Shown here: positions 45,628-55,508 of the stretch, in pieces | Numbering within the stretch: the first letter of the stretch is position 1 | Layout of the letters: each line of letters starts with the position of its first letter | Origin: Fragilaria crotonensis | Lineage: Eukaryota > Bacillariophyta > Fragilariophyceae > Fragilariales > Fragilariaceae | Direction of reading: 5' to 3' | Length of the DNA: 64,000 nucleotides | Assembly: GCA_022925895.1 (NCBI GenBank) | Contig: JAKSYS010000013.1 | Coordinates: forward strand, 124,001-188,000 | Notes under the pieces: generated by a model | Seen by the model: only the letters and a program-made list of their open reading frames with translations | What the model was told of the DNA's origin: nothing | Databases searched by the model: none | Made by a program: the position numbers and the translations under genes

Positions 45628-48600
45628 TCAACCTACCCACACTACTACTACACATTCATCCCAAACAATCCCTCTAGCGTTTGCGCTTTTGCGATCAGCC
45701 CCATTGACAACATTATCGAACAAGCTTCGTTTCACACGATCGATAGGTCTCCCTTCGTCCCCATTTTTCCGTTCTTCCTTCTTGTCGAATCGAGCCGGAG
45801 AATTGCTCAATTCATTCAATGCCTTGACCACATCCATCTCATGACCACCAAATCCCGAGTTGGAAGTCCCCAGCATGTGACACCCCGATGGTGTCAATCC
45901 CATACCGGAAAGATCTGGTAATTTCGAGGGTGTGTCAATCGTCCCCAGCATTTGTTGACTGCGTTCGGATATGTTAAACGAATAAGCGGGATCCATGGCA
46001 TCAGTTTCGTTTTGCAACGTATCGCTTCCCCACAATGCCGACGCGACGGCAGAATTGCCACCACCAATCATGCCTGGCGGGGATGACTTGTACAAGGCCG
46101 GCAATGGCGACATACCGCTCTTGTAGTGAGACGCTGGAGAGTATCCGATTCGTGGAGCGGGAGACGACAGGGGTGTCATGTTGGCGCTAGTCTTTCGTGG
46201 AGAACGCCGCGACGGTGTGTCGTGCTGGTATCGTTGCTGGTGATGCTGGTGATGCTGGTGATGATGAGGATGTTGTGAATCATAATGTCTCGTGTTTTTA
46301 GTGCGTTCCATGACAGAATCGAGAATCGATCGCCTCGGCTTTTTGGGAGGCGATGGCATGGACTCGTCTAAAACATTTTCCGCCAACATCGCGAGCCCGC
46401 TGCTTTGATTGGAATGGTCTTCTCGGTCCATCCGCTCCATTGCAGCAGCTGCTGCAGCAGCACTTGCCAAATGATTCACTCCGGATAAACTGCTATTGGG
46501 GGGTTCGTGATCCATGATATGCTTTACTCTGGACATTTGAGACCAATCGTTCTCTTGTAATATCCTCTCAAAGCCAATTCGAGAATCATCAGGGTCCTCA
46601 TAGTGTGGATTCTCCTCGTACGGATTGTGCGGCGAGTTTGGTAGCACATGACCTGGCTTACGCAGAGGCACTTTGATCGGCGATGCCTTCAGCGTATCGT
46701 ACATGTCAACCATGCCTCTCTTTTTGAGAAATTGGGGTGCACGCGATGGTGGCGAGGCTTTCACGGTCACAGCGTACGAGACTGACGGTTCCGGAGCTGG
46801 TAACTCCTTGGTCACAACGTGGCGCGGTTGTTCCTTATGCGCTCTCAAAACGGTTGCCTTGACGCGTCGTTCCAACACTTGATAGCGTTTTCGCAAGTGA
46901 CCGCGATCACGATGGGGGATGAATCGTGTCGAAACTTCAGCCCACATGTGGCCCAACAGGGGCACTGCTCGCAAGAGGGTCAAATCTTCTTCAATGGACC
47001 ACCGATGGACGTTGAGAATGGCAGGTGGGTCTACTTTCTTCAAGGCGGCCAGTGCCTTCTCCACGGCCAACGGACGTGGACCTGACTCCGCTATTGGTGG
47101 CACGTCCAAATCCCCTTCGGCGTCTATCTTGATTCCATGAGCTTGGTAGAGCATCAAACTCAGCTTCGAATATCGCTGCGAAATAATATTGATGGACCTA
47201 TCAGGAAGATATCGATCGGCAATCAGAAGCCATTGTTTCTCTCCATATAGATTCTGTCATGGAAAGCAATCATGTGAGTGCACGTATGAAGACAGGCCAA
47301 TCAATCACCGCACATGAACAATTTTGTTTCGCACGTACCACTCCCCGAAAGACCAAACTGTCTTCGGCAGCTGTGAATTGATTACGGTCTCGTTTCAGCA
47401 TTGTAATTTGTTCCTTGGAACACGGCGGTCGAAAGTCTGGACCAAAGAATTCCTTGGGTTGCGACAGCAGTTCCGAATATTCCTTGTCTGGTGCATCTGG
47501 CAACAATCCCTTTTCGTAGTCAGTTCCTGCGGCGTCTTCCAACAATGCCTTGCAAGCGTCATAGGCGGTCGTAGCGGAGGCAGTGCCGTTGGATTGTGAA
47601 GTTGAAGTCGTCGATGTTGTTGCAGTCGACGACGAATGACTCGCTGTTCGATCCGGTGTGGCTTCGTCCAAAGTCGCAAATGTGTGTTTGAGACGGCTCA
47701 GTCCGCGAATGTCAAATATTGTCTGTCCCTGCGAGGTTTGAAGTGTACGAGTAAAGGCAGCACGGGTCAAGCGACCTTCACCACAGGGTGCCGATGTCAT
47801 GACATTGCTGTTGCAGTTGTTGTTATTATTGTTTTCCAATTGAATGGACGTTCGAATGGCATCTTTACGATTCTATAATGAGAATGGGAGAACAAATAAA
47901 ATGTGCGTGAGTTTGGTGCGATGGTGATTTGAGAAATCCACAGAAATCATGCACTCGATAAAATTAGAAAACACATTTAGTGAAAAACGCACCTGATCCA
48001 AGTCTTGCAATAGACCGACGGCACCATCCAAAATCTCGACTAAATCTTCCTTGGACTCGGATACGTGCGTTCTATGAACAGGTGCTTGGGCTGCACGTAC
48101 GCACAAGACGGCCTGTTGGACCAACAGTTGATAATGTTTTTGAAGCATGGTTTTGAGACGTGCCACTTGAACCGATGTTACTGTTGTTTTTGTGGGAGCA
48201 GTGGATGTGGAGGAAGATGATGATGATGATACTGCTGCTGTTCCGTCGCGATGCAGAGGAGTTCGTGGTAAATCATCCGTGGCGGGTGAGTGTAATGATG
48301 TCGATGCCTTCTCTGGAGTTGGAGGAGGGTGTTGTGTACTAGTACTGAGCAGTGTTGTAATGGCGGCTTCAATATCCTCTTCCAGCAATAGACCTAGCTC
48401 CGCCTGTAACGTGAAGGGTTCATCGTCGTCGTCATCGTCTTGGTTTTGTGGTTTGGATGTCGCGGCTGGTAATTTCCGGTTGGTTTCCTTGTCAGTCGTG
48501 TCATTTGCGTCCTGATCATGTTCATCTTGATCATGTTCCTCTTCATCATCGTCTTCCTCGTCATCATCATCGTCGTCGTCTTCTTCTTCCGCCGATAGAT

Positions 48601-48967
48601 TAACATCGAAATCAAAATCAAAGTCTTCGTCGTCAAGAGGCAGTGATTGAAAGAATTCATCATCCACTAGTGATTTGACAAACAGAGCATAGTCTTCATC
48701 TTGAATGTGTGGTACAAATAACTGCTGTGGGTGCTGTTGTGGTTGCTGTTGCGGCGGTGGCTGATGCTGTTGTTGATGTTGTTGTTTAGGAATCGGTGCA
48801 ACGGCAGGTAGTTGTACCTGTGGTGGTGGTCTCAGAGTGGCAGGAGTTGTAAAATCAGGAGATGAACTCAAGGCATAGGCTCTTGCGGCCGCTGCTCGGG
48901 CTCGAATGGTGGCCTCATCCACCACGGGAAGTGGAGGAGGCTGTTTCTGAACATCGCAACCATTCAT
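45628..48967 (-). CDS. Double SANT/Myb-domain nuclear protein
   Basis: Three exons: 47993-48967, 47339-47872 and 45628-47253; introns 47873-47992 (GTGCGT...TATAG) and 47254-47338 (GTACGT...GACAG), both phase 0. About 1044 residues. Exon 1 is Gln/Pro-rich, then strongly acidic (long Asp/Glu run), then helical. The first SANT/Myb repeat spans the second intron: RNQFTAAEDSLVFRGV in exon 2 and NLYGEKQWLLIADRYLPDRS in exon 3. The second is HRWSIEEDLTLLRAV...HMWAEVSTRFIP, with HRDRGHLRKRYQVLERR. The conserved Trp/Phe and basic residues suggest DNA or histone binding. The tail is long and Ser/Pro/His-rich. It is probably a transcription or chromatin regulator. Confidence 0.85.
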
Positions 48968-50082
48968 GATTGTGTTTTTATTCTTGCAGTCGTATACTTG
49001 TATTTGTATACTGGTAAGAGAAGTCAATTTTGTAAATTGGTGAATGATCAATAGTGATGCCACTTGCTCCAATGTCGATGACACTGTCGTTTGAGAAGGC
49101 GACTTTTGCCTTTCACCTCGCGTTTGTTGCTGGTAGGCTTCTCTAGCCGCTACAACTTCAAGGAAAAGCGTTCTCCACTACAAGCGTCAAGCAGTCGACG
49201 GAACAAAAGGCGTTGCTCGCGTTGACGTTCCTGTTCGGTGTCACAACACAACAGCTATAGAAACAAAAGCAAAAGGAAGAGCACAAAAGCAACTTCGATT
49301 CGTTTTCCAATGGAACGAGCGCTTGAGTATCTTATCCCTTCTGTCTTGCAAACAAGCAGCGACGAACAACTTGTACGAGGACGACTATACAGACAAGGTA
49401 TGAGATGTACTATTCCCGATTCCTCGCTTGCTGTTGTGCTGGTTGTGGGGTTCGACTCCTACCACGTAGGGGGCGCTACTATGGCAAACAGCTCTATCCA
49501 TGTATATACGATACACGTACAAACGTGCTGCAACGCGCCAACACACATACACACACGCAAACTCGATCGATGCTTGTTGGGTATGGCGCGGAATATTTCT
49601 ACACCACTACTACTATAGTCGCGCCATTCCTTCAACGGCAAAACGGCAGGCTCTGCGTTTCCATCCGTGCCCATTGTGTCTGCATATAGTAGTATAGGCG
49701 TACTCGGGCTATACTGCATACTGCATATGCGCGTAGCAGCAGTACGGTATGCATGAGGGAGAGCATGTCTGTCGATGACGTTTTCGCGCCAACCACTCCC
49801 TCCATTGAGCCAATTTGACCAGGATTCCCTTTCACACGATATGGGGTCGTTCCTTCCGTCCGTACGTCAGTCGAGCACACCTACTTACGCGCCATCAACT
49901 TGGAGCAAACACACACAAAGGTAGACATTTTCAACAGACAAAATACATAATACTCGACGAGTAGACATCACGTTCCACTGTACTAGTAGACGGTACGTAG
50001 TACTGCATACACTGTACATTAGAGGATTGTCTTCATCACAAAAACCAACACAAAAACCAACAACAACCGTGTAACACTCACC
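48968..50082. other. Spacer between divergent genes
   Basis: 1.1 kb between the Myb-type gene and purH. It contains the ACACAC-rich stretch near 49540-49560 and GTAC words at 49960-50010. No RNA gene or protein gene recognised. Confidence 0.5.
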
Positions 50083-52333
50083 ATGGCACATATTCTCACT
50101 GCCGTAGAGGGTACGTGATATCTGTCTCGTGTTTGTTGTTCCAACGAGAAAATCAATCAACAAGTCATTTTCGATCATTGTTTCCTTTCGAAGCAAAACC
50201 CATGAGCACATCATTCATCATGGGCTACTTAAAAAATTGTTGGATGGATATCAAAAGATTTGGATTTTTGTAAATCGCTGCCAAAAGATTCCGACGACAA
50301 AGTTCCAGATTCTGCATATTATTGCTTTTCTTGTTGCAAAACGGAGGAATCTCTCTTCCACCCCGCCGTCCAATCTCAGCTTGCAACCGCTACTACTGTA
50401 CCGGTAAAATCTTGACACAAACTTCTTCACTCACATTTTTCCAACTCCTCTGCTTGCATCTATGGTTGTAATCATTACAACTATTGTCCCTTATTAATGC
50501 ATCTACATCATCAACTCTCAAGGCACATCGGCCGACGTTGTCCCCATCACTCGCGCTCTCATTTCTGTTTCGGACAAGACTGGCATTGTCGAATTCGCCA
50601 CATTCTTGGCCTCGTACAACGTCCACCTCCTTTCGACCGGTGGAACAGCCAAGGCGTTGCGCGATGCCGGCTTGGAGGTTACAGATGTGTCCGACTACAC
50701 AGAAGCACCGGAGTGTTTGGACGGACGTGTCAAAACCCTGCACCCCAAGATTCACGGAGGATTGCTGGGAGTTCGTGGAAATGCACTCCATGAAGAACAA
50801 ATGGAACAACTTGGAATTCAAAAGATTGATTTGACTATTCTTAATCTATATCCATTCGAACAGACTGTCGCATCCGGAGCGAATATGGCTCAGTGCGTTG
50901 AGAACATTGACATTGGTGGGCCCAGCATGTTGCGCAGTACTGCCAAGAATCATGCCTTTACTGCGATTTGCACCTCACCCTCGCAATACGCCCAAGTTCA
51001 GGCAGAGATGGAGGCCCATCAGGGCGGGACCACGCTAGCCCTGAGACGACAACTGGCCGCAACCGCATTCGCCACGTCGGCAGCGTACGATTCCGAAATT
51101 GCAACGTACTTTGCGAATCAACTGCAAGAACAAGCGCCGCTCGTTGTCAAGGTCTACAAACCAGAATTCGCTCTGAAATACGGATGCAACCCCCACCAGA
51201 ACCCTTCTCAAATTCTTTCCCGATACGGCACTGAACTCCCATTCGACGTTCTCAACGGCAAACCAGGATACATCAATCTCTTGGACGCCGCCAATGCTTG
51301 GCAGTTGGTACTGGAACTCAAACAAGCCACTGGCTTAGCCGCAGCCGCCTCCTTCAAACACGTGAGTCCCGCCGGTGCGGCTGTGGCCGTGCCCCTCCAC
51401 GATGTGGAATTCGATGCCTACGAGTGCTCACCAGACGAGGTCTTGACACCGTCGGCCTTGGCCTACTTGAGAGCACGCAATGCCGATCCCATGTGCTCCT
51501 TTGGAGATTTCTGTGCCATTTCGGATATTGTCGATGAAGGGACTGCCAAGTATTTGAAGAAGGAAGTTTCGGATGGTATCGTTGCACCGTGATATACACC
51601 CGAAGCTCTGGCCATTCTCAAGAGCAAGAAGGGAGGCGGCTTCATCATTTTGCAAGCCAAACCAGATTACCATGCTGGAGAAGTGGAATACCGTGAGGTC
51701 TTTGGCATGACCTTTTGTCAAAAACGCAATGAAATTGTCATTCAGGAAGAGCACATGGGTGACGTCGTTACGGCAAACAAGGAATTGGAGAAGGCCGCCA
51801 TTCGCGATTTGCTAGTCGCCACCATTTGTCTCAAGTACACCCAGTCCAACTCGGTGGGCTTTGCCAAGGACGGCATGATGGTCGGCGTTGGCGCTGGTCA
51901 ACAATCCAGAGTTGACTGTGTCAAATTGGCCGGTCGCAAAGTCTGCACCTGGTACCTTCGACAGCACCCCAAGGTATTGGCATTGCCATTCAAGGCAGGG
52001 GTCAAACGTCAGGATCGTGTCAATGCACGAGTGCGATACATTGAGGGAGACTTCACCAAGGAAGAAAAGATTCGATGGTTGGAGCAGTTCAGTGAGGTCC
52101 CAGAGCCTCTGACCGCCGAGGAAAAGGATGCATTCATGGCGCAAGCATCTGGCATTGCTATTTCCAGCGATGCGTTCTTCCCCTTCCGTGACAGCATTGA
52201 TCACGCCAGTAAGTTGGGTGTCTCATATGTGGCCCAACCAGGCGGCAGTGTGCAAGATGAACAAGTTACGGAGGCCTGTAATGAGTACGGAATGGCCATG
52301 TGCTTCACTGGTGTTCGTCTCTTTCATCATTAA
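50083..52333 (+). CDS. purH: Bifunctional AICAR transformylase / IMP cyclohydrolase with an in-frame TGA
   Basis: It catalyses the last two steps of purine synthesis, AICAR to FAICAR to IMP. Exon 1 is 50083-50110 (MAHILTAVE), the intron 50111-50522 (GTACGT...CTCAAG), and exon 2 50523-52333, giving 612 codons. The N-terminal MGS-like cyclohydrolase has SVSDKTGIVEFA, STGGTAKAL and DGRVKTLHPKIHGG. The transformylase has YGCNPHQNPSQ, the catalytic Lys-His in FKHVSPAGAA, SSDAFFPFRDSID and YVAQPGGSVQDE, and ends GMAMCFTGVRLFHH. Codon 366 (51590-51592) is TGA, within VSDGIVAP-stop-YTPEALAIL, where the family has Gly (GGA would be one base away). The reading continues unshifted. Without read-through most of the transformylase is lost. 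A rare allele or a base error is likelier than recoding, since TGA ends other genes here. Confidence 0.93.
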
Positions 52334-53483
52334 ATGTTCACCGGGGATAATCTCTCGCGGAATGCTTGGCACTGCTTGGACGGAGTTAAAACACTTGACC
52401 CTAAGCATACTTTCTGTTGTGGCAAGCAAACATTAGAGTTATTCTTCAATCAAATTGCGTTCTTTTTCTCCGTCTCGTTTCTGATATTTGAGGTTCTGCT
52501 CTCGCTCCTATAGCTATCACTCTACAACGATGAGGAACAGGATGGTTTTTCAGTTGTGCATTATTTATATGTATGCATACTACTAGCTACTACCGGTAGC
52601 TACTACTAGAGCTACAATAATCAATCTATCATCATGTAAAGAAGGTGAGAATCACAAATCCCCTTCATTCTTGTTGTGACTTGTGTGAACCGTCTACTCA
52701 CTCCGTACTCCGTAAACATGTGTAAAGTGTGTGCACAGAGCTAGCTGGCTAGCTGGTACACGTACTGAACACGGAGCGCGGAGTTTACTGAAATACTTAG
52801 AGATATCTTACGAATAAAATGCTAGAAATGATATGTACTCTAGGTAGAGCACCACAGTACAATCGTAGTACCACAGTTCTCTCTGAGTAGTAGGGTATGA
52901 AAAACAACAAACAGTATGCATACGAATGGATCATACGATCATCCACTCGTATGAATGCATGTATTAACACATGTAATCCTTGAATGAGACTTCAAGTTTA
53001 AGTTCGGGATGTCAATGTTTACATAGGCTCCAGCTAGAGTACTAGTACTTGTACCAGGTACAAGTACAGCAATACCAAACAAACTTTGTTCGGCAATGTC
53101 TATGTACTCGCTTCTACTGAGAGTCAACCTGGTACTGTAGTATGTCATAGTGACGGCTGACACTTAGCATAAAAAAATACAGAACTGCGTACGAGGTACT
53201 CAGGTATGTACCAGGCACTTTATAAACCATACTAAAAGATCAATTCAAGTATGTAGTGACTACCCTCTCTACATATTATACCTTACAAGTGAGAAGGGTC
53301 ATATCACTCTAAATGTACAATTCTACTGAGCTGTATTGGCGACGAGTCTTGGCTCCAGATTTTCCCGATTGCGTGAAACTCGAAAAGATCCGCAGCATCA
53401 TCCGCACACACAAAATAACTCACTTCACTTCGCTCGTTGTAAGCGACTAACCATCCAGCGAAAGCACCTCTTCGACCATCATC
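52334..53483. other. Spacer
   Basis: No gene recognised. GTAC-rich around 52860-53070, including the inverted repeat listed separately. 53310-53483 is similar to 60370-60569, the flank of the paralogous gene (shared GATTGCGTGAAACT and CATCATCATGGAT). Confidence 0.5.
53045..53067. repeat. Perfect 11-bp inverted repeat with a one-base centre
   Basis: GTACTTGTACC, then A, then GGTACAAGTAC. It is the clearest of many GTAC-based palindromes in the spacers. Confidence 0.85.
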
Positions 53484-54128
53484 ATGGATAAGGAAACCAA
53501 GGAAAAAGGAACCAAGGATAAGGAAACCAAGGACAAGGAAAGCACGTGGAAGAAGGGCAAGAAGCCCAAGGGAGAAACGACAGAGGCGCCATTCCTCGGC
53601 TATGATCACCATCGCTTTTCCGCCTATGTCGAGCTTGAGGACTTACTTAAGCATTTGAAGGGCTTCTCAGCACAAAGTGCCGAAGAAGTCAAAACTGCGT
53701 GGAAAAAGGCACAGGAAGAGAAGAAGAAGGAAGCAAAGAGGGAAGAGAAGATGAGGGCATTGGTGGAGGACTTTACGAAACCATTCTTGGAGCAGCTCAC
53801 TTTCGTTCTTAGATACTGCACTGATGAAGATGACGATTTGAAGGAGAGTGAGTTCAGTAAGCTCCTGCTGAGCTGCGCGAGCTTGTTCACGTTCAGTGAT
53901 GATTACGATAGATTCACGAATATTTTTCATGCGGTTTTCCCAACTCTCAAGGAGCACCTTAAATCTAAAGAGAAGAAGGCCAAGACAAGCAAGGTGACGG
54001 ACGCTCTCAAACTTTTTCAGCGGTGGCACGATGCTTGCTGGGATGAAAAATCTAATCAGCCCAAGAATTTCGTTGCGGCGAGAAGCGATCTTATGTCGAG
54101 TGGTTTGAAGGACATGGGTTTCAACTAA
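53484..54128 (+). CDS. Single-copy member of an unrecognised HAFPTL/WHDxCWD domain family
   Basis: 214 residues, intact, highly charged. Residues 1-35 are KETKEKGTKDK-type repeats. Residues 40-85 form a helical segment (YVELEDLLKHLKGFSAQSAE). Residues 90-205 form the domain also found twice in the gene at 60570-61628: a helix with two Leu/Phe-rich turns, an acidic D-D loop, a Cys at 131, FHAVFPTL at 148-155 and WHDACWD at 181-187, then S..P..F. There is no signal peptide or membrane helix, so it is probably cytoplasmic or nuclear. I know no family with this pattern. Start and 5' flank match the paralogue (CATCATCATGGATMAGGAAA), which supports this ATG and a gene duplication. Confidence 0.8.
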   Translation: MDKETKEKGTKDKETKDKESTWKKGKKPKGETTEAPFLGYDHHRFSAYVELEDLLKHLKGFSAQSAEEVKTAWKKAQEEKKKEAKREEKMRALVEDFTKPFLEQLTFVLRYCTDEDDDLKESEFSKLLLSCASLFTFSDDYDRFTNIFHAVFPTLKEHLKSKEKKAKTSKVTDALKLFQRWHDACWDEKSNQPKNFVAARSDLMSSGLKDMGFN

Positions 54129-54736
54129 CCAAGGAAAGGCGGAATAACCGACAAGCTTTAAGGCATAACAAATAAATCCAAATATAATATGCTTCACGCA
54201 CGAAATAATAGGAACTGTAGTATTGAGCCACCGCGTTCAACTTGTAGACACCATTTTTGGTTCTTCCAAAGACTGAGCACCATTCTGGTCGCGTTCGCAA
54301 CAAGCATATAGTTGTTGCAACAACATTCCACATAATCATAATGCATCCCGGGTTGTGTCTACAACCCCTGAATCAACTCGTTCATTAAATTCAGCAGGGT
54401 TCACTTACTTGATGTGAAGTTTCAAGGCTGTCAAAAGTGTGGTCCACCAATGGGACAGAGGTGGGCTTGCGGGAGTTTCTCTCTTCAGTTGAAGGAAGTA
54501 TCAGTATACGTTTGGCTGTGGAAGAAGCACCTTCGCAAAAATAAAATGCAATCGATAACTGTCATGGCCTGCTACTGGTAATGATTAATGTATGCACCGA
54601 ATTATAACGTCTGACACTGGTGACAAGTTTCTCGTGCAATTTGTGGTGGGATCTGTATTGCGCCTTTCCGATGTTCCGCTGCATTTGCAAAGCATTGTAC
54701 CCATCACATTTAGCGTTCTGCATTGTCTGTCGACAA

Positions 54737-55508
54737 TTACAACATTGTGCCACCATCCACCATGAAGGCGGCCGGTGGAGGCACGGCGTCACTGTACGGA
54801 GGAGTAAGAATACTGTCATTGATCGAACCAGCCTCATCAAATGACTTGTCGCATCCCGCCCTCCTGTGACGTCGACATTTCCATACGCATCAGGCTAGAA
54901 GAATGGCAGCCACAAGTCCACCAATGATACCTCCCACAATGGCTCTGACAGGAGGACCTGCATCAGAGCACGCGGCGCCTCCCACAAAGTATCCTTGCCA
55001 CAAACTCCCAACCGACGAGCAGGTGACTCACATGCAATGGTAATTCGCCTCCAATGCTTTCTTGACAGTCACAAAGTTCACAGACGTTTTAGGTCGGCTC
55101 GCATGGCCTCGTACAGTGCCGCAGCATCACCTTCATTGCAGTGATAGACGAGGGATAGGACGGAGGCGGCAATGATGGCACATGCCGCGGGTACTTGTGA
55201 CACTTCGCGTTTCAGGTCGTACGAGACGGATCCCTCGGATCGGAGGTGAGCGCGGCGGAGCGTTCCCTGAATCAATGGAACTTTCATCAAGTTGACGATC
55301 GATCTCGTCCTTGCTCTGTTTCGCGTCACTGCTGAGACCAGTTGTTCAAGCCGTACTGTCCATCTTGGAAGGCTTGCATAATCTTAAAACTGACGAAAGC
55401 GCTACCGTGAGGCATGTTGCCAGATTCTCCGCATGTTTGGAGTGCGTTACAATTGACGTTGGCAAGCGCACAGAGGAAAAGTTTCCATCCTCGTCGTCGT
55501 CGACATGA
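54737..55508 (-). pseudogene. Decayed one-pass membrane protein gene
   Basis: Minus-strand reading with clear protein character in pieces: CALANVNCNALQTCGESG and PHGSAFVSFKIMQAFQDGQ (near 55460-55340); SYDLKREVSQVPAACAIIAA and NEGDAAALYEAMRADLKR (near 55215-55085); FVGGAACSDAGPPVRAI; a membrane helix, VGGIIGGLVAAILLA; a basic stop-transfer, WKCRRHRRAG; and a tail, KSFDEAGSINDSILTPPYSD. The frame moves -1 near 55335 and near 55080. TGA interrupts at about 55020 and at 54890-54892; at the latter the copy near 61930 has TGG (Trp). The lumenal part is Cys-rich. It probably came from a secreted-domain/one-helix host protein. The N-terminus is unclear. Confidence 0.6.

Noticed and set aside
45628-45700. 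Myb-gene 3' end extended by another exon
   Set aside because: The reading ends in a short hydrophobic VVVVWVG, which is unusual, but no clear donor or downstream exon could be supported.
49420-49480. tRNA-like GGGGTTCGACTCC
   Set aside because: The T-arm stem does not pair beyond three bases, and no acceptor or anticodon arm can be drawn around it.
51590-51592. TGA read as selenocysteine or as a sense codon
   Set aside because: The family has Gly here, not Cys/Sec, and TGA is the normal final stop of other genes in the window (kinase, four-helix protein, Myb protein).
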